A DNA stretch of 12,224 nt from an uncultured Clostridia bacterium (GTDB lineage: Bacteria > Bacillota > Clostridia > HGM11514), in assembly GCA_902478725.1 (NCBI GenBank), contig CABSMD010000055.1:1-12224 (forward strand), read 5' to 3'. Made by a program: the position numbers and the translations under genes. The notes beneath the pieces are model-generated. The model had not been told where the DNA came from. It ran no database searches and was given only the letters and a program-made list of their open reading frames with translations. Of this stretch, positions 1 through 7,324 are shown in pieces; position 1 is the first letter of the stretch, and every line of letters begins with the position of its first letter.

Positions 1-62
1 ACAGCAAAAAAACAGGATGACCCTTATTACAAATGCGCCCAGTTCTTTTCCCCACTTCATTT

Positions 63-566
63 TCACGCCCCCCTTTGCGGCATTTTACTGCTTTCCATCC
101 GTAATTGGTAGAAATATCGCAGCCATTTTGGCCATCCGGAACATTCATCCTCTAACGCTGTCAAGCTCCTTTTGCCAACCCGTCTGTCCAATATGGCGAA
201 CAGTTTCACCAGCAGATTTTCCGAATGAATGGACTCGCTGATCTTTTGGTTTTGGTATATTTCAAAAGCTTCCTCAAAATCCCATGGGGCAAAGATGCCT
301 TTAGAACATACTATTTCATCGACATTTTCATATGCCTCTTTCATGCTTTGATCAGAAGGGCTCAGTTCGTGCGCAAGATCATATAATTCGTATTCTTTTA
401 ATGATGACATACTCAATATCTCTTTTTTGTCGACTAAAATGCAAATCCGTCCGGCCTGGTCATGCGCGCAACGATAACGTGTATTGAAGTATTCTACACG
501 CTCTTTTAAAGCTTCACACAAGCAATCGTCTTCGAGTATCTTTTTGATCTTTGACCATTTTTTCAT
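63..566 (-). CDS. SF0329 family protein (conserved, function unknown)
   Basis: A 167-residue soluble protein of unknown function. The opening (MKKWSKIKKILEDD, then LKERVEYFNTRYRCAHDQAGR at about residues 20-40) and the late stretch around residues 125-155 (LDRRVGKRSL, then WLRYFYQLRMES) match what I remember of the SF0329 family: an N-terminal KWSKIKKILED motif, a TRYR..HD.AGR block, and a DRR.GKR block near the end. No signal peptide, membrane segment or known catalytic motif is visible. The ATG at 566 has GGAAAGGG ten bases upstream (577-584), an acceptable ribosome binding site. The first 53 bases overlap a different open frame (514-777). The gene is complete and ends in TGA; a weak hairpin followed by seven T on this strand (6-12) could terminate it. 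The gene is probably real. The family name is from memory of the motifs, without any search. Confidence 0.75.
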   Translation of the reverse strand: MKKWSKIKKILEDDCLCEALKERVEYFNTRYRCAHDQAGRICILVDKKEILSMSSLKEYELYDLAHELSPSDQSMKEAYENVDEIVCSKGIFAPWDFEEAFEIYQNQKISESIHSENLLVKLFAILDRRVGKRSLTALEDECSGWPKWLRYFYQLRMESSKMPQRGA

Positions 567-777
567 GAATGATCAGCCCTTTCCACCAATCCCAATCCTC
601 GTTTGCAAGACGTTTTTGCAGTTGCTTCAGCTTTCCCAACGTATCTTCGTTCCATTTAGGATCCACCCCTGCCCGGACGCGACAAAACGGTCTATTTCGG
701 GTTTCGGTACTCACAAAGGCGCACACCTCCGCTGCCGCGTCCCAGATTATATGGATGGCAATCGTTTTACGGCTTGA
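514..777 (-). pseudogene. Possible remnant of a small gene upstream of the SF0329 gene
   Basis: One frame stays open from just after a TGA at 778-780 to a stop at 514. Its early part reads KTIAIHIIWDAAAEV, which resembles the opening of DUF1902-type small proteins (beta strand, then a WDxEAxVW-like turn). The later part (residues such as WNEDTLGKLKQLQKRLANEDWDWW) also looks protein-like. There is no ATG in the open stretch. The only usual start is a GTG at 726, which lies after the conserved-looking strand and has its GGAG directly abutting. The frame also runs 53 bases into the start of the next gene. The simplest reading is a decayed or truncated small gene. It could instead be a chance open frame. 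The DUF1902 resemblance rests on a short stretch and is weak. Confidence 0.3.
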
Positions 778-835
778 TCAAATCAAACGATATTATGTCA
801 TTTTAATCCTTCCGTCCATACTTTCTTTCCTACAC

Positions 836-1687
836 TTATTGTGAGAAGGCGCGGTAGCCCGCGATCGTATTGCGAAGCAGCATGGTAATCGTCATCGGCC
901 CGACACCGCCAGGTACCGGCGTGATCGCGCCCGCGACCTCTGCCACCTGCTCAAAATCGACGTCGCCGGTCAGCTTGCCGTCCGGCAGGGTGTTCATCCC
1001 AACATCGATCACCACCGCGCCGGGTTTGACCATATCCGCCGTGATGATATGCGCTTTCCCCACCGCTGCGACCAGGATATCCGCCCGGCGGGTCACCTCC
1101 GCTAAATTTTTGGTACGCGAATGGCAGACCGTCACCGTGCCGTTGGCCGCCAGCAGCAGCAGCGCCTGTGGCTTGCCGACGATGTTGCTCCGCCCAACCA
1201 CGACGCACTCCTTACCTGCAACATCAATACCGGACAGTTTAATCAACTCCATGATGCCCGCTGGTGTGCAGGGCAGGAACACCGGGTCACCGATCATAAT
1301 TCGCCCTACATTGAAAGGATGGAAAGCATCCACGTCCTTCTGCGGTGAGATGGCATTGATAATCTTATTCTCATCAATATGCGCAGGAAGGGGAAGCTGT
1401 ACCAGGATCCCGTCAATCTCATCATCATGATTGAGTTGTTCCACCAAATCCAGCAGCTCCTGCTCCGGCACATCCTCCGCCAGCGCATATTCACGCGAGA
1501 GGATGCCTGTCTGCTCACAGGCCCGCTTTTTGTTATTGACATACCGCCGCGAAGCAGGATTGTTCCCCACGATCACAACAGCCAGACCGGGTACGCGCCC
1601 AGTTTTTGCTATCTCATCCACCTCTTTTTTTAGCTCGCCGCGGATTTGCGCGGCCAGCGCCTTGCCGTCTAATATCTTTGCTGCCAT
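836..1687 (-). CDS. folD: Bifunctional methylenetetrahydrofolate dehydrogenase / methenyltetrahydrofolate cyclohydrolase FolD
   Basis: This cytoplasmic enzyme oxidises 5,10-methylene-THF with NADP+ and hydrolyses the product to 10-formyl-THF, supplying one-carbon units for purine and formyl-Met synthesis. The protein has 283 residues, the usual family length. Visible motifs are Y49-x3-K53 in ASRRYVNNKKRAC, containing the catalytic lysine; DGILVQLPLP at 92-101; KDVDAFHP at 117-124; PCTPAGI at 139-145; the dinucleotide-binding GRSNIVGKP at 165-173; and PGGVGPMT at 259-266. The frame is open further upstream, but I chose the ATG at 1687 because AGGAGGT lies six bases before it (1694-1700) and because MAAKILDGK is the usual FolD start. 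The gene starts inside the ygiQ 3' end (74-nt overlap), so the two are probably co-transcribed and perhaps translationally coupled. No clear terminator follows. Confidence 0.97.
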   Translation of the reverse strand: MAAKILDGKALAAQIRGELKKEVDEIAKTGRVPGLAVVIVGNNPASRRYVNNKKRACEQTGILSREYALAEDVPEQELLDLVEQLNHDDEIDGILVQLPLPAHIDENKIINAISPQKDVDAFHPFNVGRIMIGDPVFLPCTPAGIMELIKLSGIDVAGKECVVVGRSNIVGKPQALLLLAANGTVTVCHSRTKNLAEVTRRADILVAAVGKAHIITADMVKPGAVVIDVGMNTLPDGKLTGDVDFEQVAEVAGAITPVPGGVGPMTITMLLRNTIAGYRAFSQ

Positions 1688-3545
1688 TTTGTGACCTCCT
1701 TGAATTTTGATTATGGTATGGCTTTTTGCCACCGTTATCTTTTTTTTCGTTGCTTTCTTTCCTGTTATAGGGACGGATCAGGCAATCCTTGTCATACCCG
1801 ATCAGGTCATCCCTCCCAGCCCTCAGCAACGCCTTTTTTACAAGCGCGTAGTTCTCCGGCCGGGCATATTGCAGCAGCGCGCGCTGCATGGCACGCTCCT
1901 CATAGCTTTTGGGAACGTAAATCTCCCGCATGGTGAACGGGTCCAGGCCGGTATGGTACATACAGGTTGAGACGGTGCCGGGCGTAGGATAAAAGTCCTG
2001 CACCTGCTCCGGCATACAATGCGCGCTTTTGAAATACTGCGCCAACGCGATCGCATCGTGCAGGGTACTGCCTGGATGGGAGGACATGAAGTAAGGAACA
2101 AGATATTGCTTTTTTCCCAGTTCCTGATTGATCTCACTAAAACGCTGGTAGAAGCGTTTGTATACCCCAAACGCCGGTTTGCCCATAGCGGACAGCACAG
2201 GATCGGACACATGCTCGGGCGCGACCTTTAACTGCCCGCTGACATGGTATTTGCACAGCTCTTTGAAAAAGCTTTCGTCTTTATCGGCCATCAGGTAATC
2301 GAACCGGATGCCGGAACGGATGAACACCTTTTTCACACCGTCCAGCTTACGGAGTTTCCGAAGCAGTGACAGATAATCGCTGTGATCCGGCTTGATGCTA
2401 GGACAAACGAAAGGGTACAAGCAGCGTTTCTCCCTGCAAACCCCGGCCGTCGCCTGCTTTTTACAGGCAGGGCCGCGAAAATTTGCCGTCGGGCCGCCCA
2501 CGTCGTGGATATAACCCTTAAAATCCGGCTCCCACACCAGCTTTTGCGCCTCGGCCAGCAGAGAGGCATGGGAACGCGCGCTCACCGCCCGGCCCTGGTG
2601 AAAGGCAAGGGCGCAGAAATTGCACGAACCAAAGCACCCGCGGTTGGAGGTCAGGGAAAAACGCACCTCCTCGATCGCCGGTACCCCCCCGGTATAGGAC
2701 GGGTGCGGCAGGCGCATATAGGGAAGCGCGTAGACATGGTCGAGTTCAGGCTGGGTAAGGGGCGCGGCGGGCGGATTCTGCACCAGGAAACGATCCTGAT
2801 GGGCCTGCACCAGCGTCCGGCCCCGGACGCTGTCCTGTTCCTCATATTGCACCCGAACCGATTCGGCATAGGCGCGTTTATCGTCGCGCACCTGCTCGAA
2901 GGACGGCAGGAGGATGTGATTTTTGGGAAGCGCATCCTCTCCACGGCTAAGATAAGCCGTGCCGTCAATGTCACGGATCTCTCTAACCGGGCAGCCCTGC
3001 GCAAGCCTCCGGGCGATGGCGGGAAGCTGACGCTCCCCCATCCCGTACGCCAACAAGTCGGCCCGCGCGTCGATTAAAATAGAACGGCGCACCCGGTCAT
3101 CCCAGTAATCATAATGCGCAAAGCGGCGCAGGCTTGCCTCGATGCCGCCGATGATAAGGGGAATGTCTCCAAACGCCTCACGGATGCGGTTACAGTAGAC
3201 GATCACCGCGCGGTCGGGCCGTTTCCCGCCCGCCCCGCCGGGGGTATAGACATCATTGCTGCGGCGTTTTTTCGCCGCGGTATAATGGTTGACCATAGAA
3301 TCGATGTTGCCGGAGGAAACCAGCACACCCAAACGCGGCCGGCCGAGTTTTAAAAAGTCGTCCTTACTGCGCCAGTCGGGCTGGGACAGGATAGCGACGC
3401 GAAATCCCGCATCCTCCAGCACCCGCGAGATTATGGCAGGGCCAAAGCTGGGATGATCCACATAGGCGTCGCCGATCACATACAGAAAATCCGGCCGGTC
3501 CCAGCCCCTTTGTTCGATTTCCTCTCTGGTTATGGGTAAAAACAT
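1614..3545 (-). CDS. YgiQ family radical SAM protein
   Basis: A cytoplasmic radical SAM enzyme of the YgiQ family; its reaction is not known. The cluster motif CFGSCNFC (C304, C308, C311, a CxxxCxxC) should bind the [4Fe-4S] that cleaves S-adenosylmethionine. Family landmarks are VIGDAYVDHPSFG near residue 23, SQPDW near 54, KRPDRA near 108, GGIEASLRR near 133, HYDYW near 144 and DVGGPTANF after the cluster. A second Cys group (ACKKQ...CREKRCLYPFVC) could hold another metal cluster. I chose the ATG at 3545, which gives 643 residues and is preceded by AGAAAGG. A GTG at 3566 would add seven residues but has no binding site. The last 41 residues, after an A8 run, are Arg/Lys-rich and overlap the folD start. 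The gene lies 83 bp downstream of ftsK, probably in the same operon. Confidence 0.93.
   Translation of the reverse strand: MFLPITREEIEQRGWDRPDFLYVIGDAYVDHPSFGPAIISRVLEDAGFRVAILSQPDWRSKDDFLKLGRPRLGVLVSSGNIDSMVNHYTAAKKRRSNDVYTPGGAGGKRPDRAVIVYCNRIREAFGDIPLIIGGIEASLRRFAHYDYWDDRVRRSILIDARADLLAYGMGERQLPAIARRLAQGCPVREIRDIDGTAYLSRGEDALPKNHILLPSFEQVRDDKRAYAESVRVQYEEQDSVRGRTLVQAHQDRFLVQNPPAAPLTQPELDHVYALPYMRLPHPSYTGGVPAIEEVRFSLTSNRGCFGSCNFCALAFHQGRAVSARSHASLLAEAQKLVWEPDFKGYIHDVGGPTANFRGPACKKQATAGVCREKRCLYPFVCPSIKPDHSDYLSLLRKLRKLDGVKKVFIRSGIRFDYLMADKDESFFKELCKYHVSGQLKVAPEHVSDPVLSAMGKPAFGVYKRFYQRFSEINQELGKKQYLVPYFMSSHPGSTLHDAIALAQYFKSAHCMPEQVQDFYPTPGTVSTCMYHTGLDPFTMREIYVPKSYEERAMQRALLQYARPENYALVKKALLRAGRDDLIGYDKDCLIRPYNRKESNEKKDNGGKKPYHNQNSRRSQNGSKDIRRQGAGRANPRRAKKRGG
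1694..1700 (-). promoter_or_regulatory. folD ribosome binding site, within ygiQ coding sequence
   Basis: A perfect AGGAGGT on the minus strand lies six bases before the ATG at 1687. It decides the folD start against the upstream alternative at 1732. In the ygiQ frame these same bases are read as Arg-Arg codons of the basic tail, so one stretch serves both genes. Confidence 0.85.
1740..1747 (-). other. A8 run forming an A-AAA-AAA slippery heptamer at the ygiQ 3' end
   Basis: On the coding strand the ygiQ frame reads GAA AAA AAA GAT, which contains A-AAA-AAA in the zero-frame register required for -1 slippage. A -1 shift, or one extra A, meets TAA at 1735-1737 and ends YgiQ at ...EKKR, upstream of the folD binding site. 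A +1 shift, or one fewer A, enters the folD frame, which is open from 1777. Whether slippage happens is not shown by sequence alone. Confidence 0.4.
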
Positions 3546-3586
3546 GGGAATTGCCTTTCTGCCCACAGATGGTTTATGGACAAGCG

Positions 3587-3614
3587 GCGCCTCGCCCGTG
3601 GGCAGGCAAGGCGC
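3587..3614. other. Imperfect GC-rich hairpin between ftsK and ygiQ
   Basis: GCGCCT at 3587-3592 pairs with AGGCGC at 3609-3614, with a smaller GCCC/GGGC pairing inside. On the transcribed minus strand no U-tract follows, so this is not a normal intrinsic terminator. It might attenuate, or protect an mRNA end, between ftsK and ygiQ, or it may be chance pairing in GC-rich DNA. Confidence 0.25.
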
Positions 3615-3628
3615 GAATCATTGATTTC

Positions 3629-5953
3629 CTAAAGCGTATCCTCCTGCGGCTCCACCGCCGGCGCTTTCATATCCTCCCGTGCCGCTACCATCTCCAGGTA
3701 TTGCTGACGGGTCAGGAGCACCTCACGGGGCTTGCTGCCTTCAAACGGGCCGACGATCCCCTGCTCTTCCAGCTGATCGACCAGCCGCGCCGCGCGCGCG
3801 TAACCGACCCGCATCCGCCGCTGCAGCATGGAGGTTGACGCTTGCTGGTTCTCGATTACGATCTCAATCGCCTTGGGAAGCAACGGATCAAGCTCGTCCT
3901 CTTCCTCTTCGTCACTTGCGCCCTTCCCTTTGGTATCGGTCTCCTTCTTGATAAACTCGATGGCATCCTCATTATAGACGGCGGGGCTTGAATTGTCTTT
4001 GACGAACTTCACCACCGCCTCAACCTCCTTATCGTTGATGAACGCGCCCTGGATCCGGATCGGCTTTGGCGCACCGATGGGATAGTAGAGCATATCGCCC
4101 CGCCCCAACAGCTTTTCCGCGCCCGCCATATCCAATATGGTACGGGAATCGATCTGGGAGGATACGGCGAACGAAATACGTGAGGGGATGTTCGCCTTGA
4201 TGATACCGGTAATGACGTCGACAGACGGGCGCTGGGTCGCGATCACCAGATGCATCCCCGCTGCGCGGGCCATCTGCGCCAGGCGGCAGATCGAGTCCTC
4301 CACCTCGTTCGGCGCGACCATCATCAAATCTGCCAGCTCGTCGATGATGATGACGATCTGCTCCAGCGGCACTTCAATCTCGCTCTCCCGGGCCATCTCG
4401 TTATAGCCGTTGATATCGCGCACATTGGAATCGGCAAACAGCTTATACCGCCTCGTCATCTCACTCACCGCCCAGTTTAGGGCATTGGCCGCTTTTTTCG
4501 GGTCGGTGACAACGGGAGAAACCAGATGTGGTATCCCGTTATAGACGCCCAGCTCAACCACCTTCGGATCGACCATCAGCAGCTTGACCTCGTTCGGGCT
4601 GGCTTTATACAACAGGCTGGTAATGATGGTATTGATACACACGCTCTTTCCCGAGCCGGTCGCGCCGGCAATCAGCAGGTGGGGCATTTTTGCGATATCG
4701 GCAATGGTACTTTTACCAGTGATATCCTTCCCCAACGCAAAAGCAATCTTGGAGGGACTGGAGACAAATTCACTGCTTTCGATACACTCGCGGATGTGGA
4801 CCGCCGAGCGGATCTGATTGGGCACCTCGATCCCCACCGCGCTCTTGCCGGGCACGGGCGCGATCCGGATACCGCTTACCGCCAGGTGCAGGGCGATATC
4901 CTCGGACAGGCCGACAATCTTACTTACCTTGGTGCCGGATGCCGCGACGATCTCATAGCGGGTAACGCTGGGGCCGCTGTGGATATTGACCACCTTGGCC
5001 GATACGTTGAAGCTTTTTAGAGTTTCGACCAGCTTTTTCGCCGTTTCCTTTAGCTCGCGCACAAACGCCTCGTCATGCTTGGACTCGCTGTTTTCCTCCA
5101 ACAGTGTGATCGGCGGGATCAGGTATTCGATCTGCTCCACCGACGCCGCAGGGACAAACTCGTCATCGTCGTCGTTGTCCATCTTTTCTTCGGTTTCCTC
5201 TCCGTCAACCGGCAGCTTGAGCTGGGCATCGATCACTCCGACATCCTCCTTGTCATGGAACAGGGCGATGTCCGGTACTTCAATCTCCTCGATCTCCTGT
5301 TCCTCGGCTTCCATTTTATCCGCTTTGGTTACGAGCTCATCAAAATCTTCCTGTGGTTCCCGTTTCTTCTCCTTTTTCGGGCGCTCGGTTTCTTTGAGTG
5401 GTTTATTCCAGACCTTGCTGAAAAACCGGCCGATTCCCGCAAACAGTTCAAACAACGAAACCTCGGTCAGGATCATGAACACCGCAATAAACGCCGCGCT
5501 GAGTACCAGCGCCGCGCCGAATATCCCCAAAAAGCTATGTAAGGCAAAATAGACCGTGCCGCCAATCACACCGCCGCCGGTCATCTCACTGCCGTTTAGC
5601 CAAAACGTCCACAGGTCGAAGCCCAGGTCGTTCGCGCCATACTCGATCATCTCACACACGGCGCTCGCCAACAGGAGCAGCACCGCCATGAGATAGTGCT
5701 TATAATTAGGCTTGTCCAGCTTCTTGATTAAAATATGCGCCACCACGCCGATGAATAAAAGCGGGAACAAATAAGCCGCGCGTCCAAATATTCCGCCGCA
5801 GGCCGCCCGGAACCAATGTCCCGCGATACCAACCGCATCGGTATACAGCGCCGCGCACGCCAGCAGGCCGAACACCACCGCCACGATCACGGCAAGCTCA
5901 TGCCCAAACTTCACGGCAGGCGTTTTTTTCTTTTTTCTACCCCTCTGTGCCAT
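3629..5953 (-). CDS. DNA translocase FtsK/SpoIIIE
   Basis: A membrane-anchored, septum-located hexameric ATPase that pumps chromosomal DNA through the closing division or sporulation septum. It has 774 residues, normal for Gram-positive members. The N-terminal 175 residues hold four hydrophobic segments (about 18-40, 57-77, 86-104 and 128-165, the last long enough to span twice). A charged, acidic linker follows (about 185-270, with runs of Glu/Asp). The motor domain follows, with Walker A GATGSGKS at 430-437 and Walker B IVIIIDELADLM at 533-544, then IATQRPSVDVITG at 571-583. After an acidic spacer (680-688) comes the winged-helix gamma domain (about 690-750; QRRMRVGYARAARLVDQLEEQGIVG), which in the family reads polar DNA motifs. 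The ATG at 5953 has GAGG 12 bases upstream and a promoter at 5987-6015. Whether it is the vegetative (FtsK/SftA-like) or sporulation (SpoIIIE) paralogue cannot be told here. Confidence 0.97.
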   Translation of the reverse strand: MAQRGRKKKKTPAVKFGHELAVIVAVVFGLLACAALYTDAVGIAGHWFRAACGGIFGRAAYLFPLLFIGVVAHILIKKLDKPNYKHYLMAVLLLLASAVCEMIEYGANDLGFDLWTFWLNGSEMTGGGVIGGTVYFALHSFLGIFGAALVLSAAFIAVFMILTEVSLFELFAGIGRFFSKVWNKPLKETERPKKEKKREPQEDFDELVTKADKMEAEEQEIEEIEVPDIALFHDKEDVGVIDAQLKLPVDGEETEEKMDNDDDDEFVPAASVEQIEYLIPPITLLEENSESKHDEAFVRELKETAKKLVETLKSFNVSAKVVNIHSGPSVTRYEIVAASGTKVSKIVGLSEDIALHLAVSGIRIAPVPGKSAVGIEVPNQIRSAVHIRECIESSEFVSSPSKIAFALGKDITGKSTIADIAKMPHLLIAGATGSGKSVCINTIITSLLYKASPNEVKLLMVDPKVVELGVYNGIPHLVSPVVTDPKKAANALNWAVSEMTRRYKLFADSNVRDINGYNEMARESEIEVPLEQIVIIIDELADLMMVAPNEVEDSICRLAQMARAAGMHLVIATQRPSVDVITGIIKANIPSRISFAVSSQIDSRTILDMAGAEKLLGRGDMLYYPIGAPKPIRIQGAFINDKEVEAVVKFVKDNSSPAVYNEDAIEFIKKETDTKGKGASDEEEEDELDPLLPKAIEIVIENQQASTSMLQRRMRVGYARAARLVDQLEEQGIVGPFEGSKPREVLLTRQQYLEMVAAREDMKAPAVEPQEDTL

Positions 5954-5986
5954 CTATGTACACATCCTCATTCGAATCATATCTCT

Positions 5987-6015
5987 ATTGTAGCACAATC
6001 CGGGAGAATTTCCAA
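5987..6015 (-). promoter_or_regulatory. Predicted sigma-A type promoter of ftsK
   Basis: On the minus strand TTGGAA (6010-6015) and TACAAT (5987-5992) are separated by exactly 17 bases, matching the TTGACA/TATAAT consensus at 4/6 and 5/6. Transcription would start near 5980, leaving a leader of about 27 bases before the ATG at 5953. Confidence 0.65.
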
Positions 6016-6216
6016 TATATTTTTCGTGGGAAGGGAGAAAAAGCTAACGCCGTTTTTTCTCTTTATAATAATCGCATATTTTTGCATTGCTCTTCATCTT
6101 TTTTATACGGGCACGGATACAATGGCCCATGTTTATTTTAACAAATCTCCTTTCCATCCTAATATAATGCTGAATGAAGTAATAACAGCTGTCACAATTT
6201 TTTTCACACATTGGTA

Positions 6217-6240
6217 GATCCCCTTTCTAAATATGGGATC
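6217..6240. repeat. Inverted repeat GATCCC/GGGATC
   Basis: Six-base arms at 6217-6222 and 6235-6240 with a 12-base AT-rich loop. No U-tract follows on either strand. The role is unknown, and the arms are short enough to be chance. Confidence 0.3.
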
Positions 6241-6274
6241 ATTCTACACCATAGCAACCCTCTGCGGGCAGAAA

Positions 6275-6293
6275 TGTACTTAAAATAAGTACA
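6275..6293. repeat. Palindrome TGTACTT-5-AAGTACA
   Basis: Perfect seven-base arms around a five-base AT spacer (AAAAT). It is followed on the plus strand by CTATTTTT. The symmetry and AT-rich centre fit either an operator for a dimeric repressor or a weak plus-strand terminator. No gene start lies nearby on either strand, so its job is unclear. Confidence 0.4.
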
Positions 6294-6316
6294 CTATTTT
6301 TGAAATACATAACACA

Positions 6317-6339
6317 CCCGCCGGCAATGAGCCGGCGGG
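6317..6339. terminator. Probable terminator after the glycosidase-like gene
   Basis: A nine-base perfect GC stem, CCCGCCGGC (6317-6325) with GCCGGCGGG (6331-6339), and a five-base loop. It lies 46 bases beyond the stop codon at 6385 for leftward transcription. The minus-strand sequence after the stem is only moderately U-rich (TGTGTTATGTATTT). On the plus strand the T-tract CTTTTTCTTT begins after four extra G. It probably serves the leftward operon, though it is imperfect in both directions. Confidence 0.5.
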
Positions 6340-6384
6340 GGGGCTTTTTCTTTCCTATTGGCCTGCGGTCCAGCCTTGCCGCCG

Positions 6385-7287
6385 CTATTTCAGGTGCGGA
6401 AGATTGTCCGCATCAAACCATATCTCTTTTTTAGAGAGATAAAAGGTTCTGCCGCCGTCGGCGCTGCCCTGGTAAAACAGATATACCCTGCCGCCGTCAT
6501 CCCGAAACACATAAGGGTGCCCTGATTCGCTGCTGTTCCACTCCCCCGCCGCGCCGTTTGGCAAAAACGGCTGATCGGAGAGGCGGGTAAACCGGATGCC
6601 GTCATCGGATACCGCACAGCCGATCTGCTGGGGAGAGCAGTTATACGCGCCGCCGTAAAAGAGAAACAGGCGGCCCTCATTTTCAATCACCGCGGGCGCT
6701 TCGATGCATTCCCCTTCCCGGTCCAATTCCGGCGACAGGAGGGTTTCGTCCGCAAGCGGTGTCCAGCAGTTTTTGGAAAAATCCGAATGCAATGACGTAT
6801 ACGCTCCGCCAAGCATCTGCACCCGCATGGCGTGGTCGCGCGTGGCGTAATACAAAAGCAGTTTGTCTTTGAACACGCAGACATCCGCGTCGATCGCGCG
6901 CCCACAGCACCAGGTAGCCTCAGGTTGGTAGACAGGGTTTGTTTTATCCTTTACAAAATGAAGCCCATCCTCCGACACCGCGTGGCAAAGCGCATCTTTC
7001 GCGCCGTTGCCATAGGTCTGATAGAACAGGTGGACGCGCCCATCCAGCACGACCGCACCCGGAGCACCGACACCGTTTTTCTCACATGCATCCTCTAATG
7101 GCAGCTCACCGGCATCCTCCCATTCTTCCAGATCGCGGGATTGCGCGATCCCGATTCCGATTTTTTCCGGCGCACCAAACGCCTCATGGTTATATTTGAT
7201 CGTGTAATACAGGTAGTAGCGGTCTTGATAACGCACCACCGCCGGATCCTTTGCAAAATTGCCCAATTGTTTGTTCGTAAATAACAC
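6385..7287 (-). CDS. Glycoside hydrolase family 43-like beta-propeller protein
   Basis: A 300-residue protein with the repeating blade pattern of a five-bladed beta-propeller of the GH43/GH32/GH117 fold: Asp-rich turns followed by RYYLYY, RVHLFYQ, KLLLYYATR, RLFLFYGG and RVYLFYQG. These folds cleave or bind plant- or microbe-derived glycans. Likely catalytic residues by position are D14 (AKDPAVV, base), D133 or D135 (AIDADVCVF, pKa-tuning Asp) and E196 (ECIEAPAV, acid). No signal peptide is present, so it should act in the cytoplasm on imported oligosaccharide. I chose the GTG at 7287 because GGAGG lies six bases before it (7294-7298). The upstream in-frame start at 7359 lies inside the preceding gene and adds unrelated residues. 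It is 37 bp downstream of the secreted-protein gene and co-directional, so one operon is likely. The exact family and substrate are uncertain. Confidence 0.75.
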   Translation of the reverse strand: MLFTNKQLGNFAKDPAVVRYQDRYYLYYTIKYNHEAFGAPEKIGIGIAQSRDLEEWEDAGELPLEDACEKNGVGAPGAVVLDGRVHLFYQTYGNGAKDALCHAVSEDGLHFVKDKTNPVYQPEATWCCGRAIDADVCVFKDKLLLYYATRDHAMRVQMLGGAYTSLHSDFSKNCWTPLADETLLSPELDREGECIEAPAVIENEGRLFLFYGGAYNCSPQQIGCAVSDDGIRFTRLSDQPFLPNGAAGEWNSSESGHPYVFRDDGGRVYLFYQGSADGGRTFYLSKKEIWFDADNLPHLK

Positions 7288-7293
7288 TGTTGT

Positions 7294-7298
7294 CCTCC
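7294..7298 (-). promoter_or_regulatory. Ribosome binding site fixing the GTG start at 7287
   Basis: GGAGG on the minus strand, six bases before the GTG at 7287. It removes the need for the 24-residue extension to 7359, which lacks a binding site and overlaps the upstream gene. Confidence 0.75.
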
Positions 7299-7324
7299 AA
7301 GATAAAAATTTAAAATGTGATAAA

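Larger units (their letters stand above)
5954..6384. other. 431-bp intergenic region, AT-rich, no convincing gene
   Basis: This gap separates the ftsK start from the end of the glycosidase-like gene. It is visibly richer in A/T than the flanking genes. It holds the ftsK promoter, a GATCCC/GGGATC hairpin (6217-6240), a TGTACTT palindrome (6275-6293) and a GC-rich hairpin (6317-6339). Short open frames occur on both strands, but none combines a well-spaced binding site with protein-like composition. Confidence 0.6.

Noticed and set aside
1688..1732. Upstream start for folD
   Set aside because: The extra 15 residues translate the binding site region, and AGGAGGT points clearly to 1687.
2382..3077. 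Long plus-strand open frame opposite ygiQ
   Set aside because: It is an antisense shadow in GC-rich coding DNA. The minus strand carries clear YgiQ motifs throughout.
6040..6130. Small basic minus-strand peptide frame of about 28 residues, starting ATG in the ftsK upstream gap
   Set aside because: The AAAGGAG upstream is about 16 bases from the ATG, too far, and nothing supports it beyond Lys/Arg richness.
5816..6217. Plus-strand open frame at the ftsK 5' end and into the gap
   Set aside because: It is largely the antisense of ftsK, with no binding site and composition unlike a protein.
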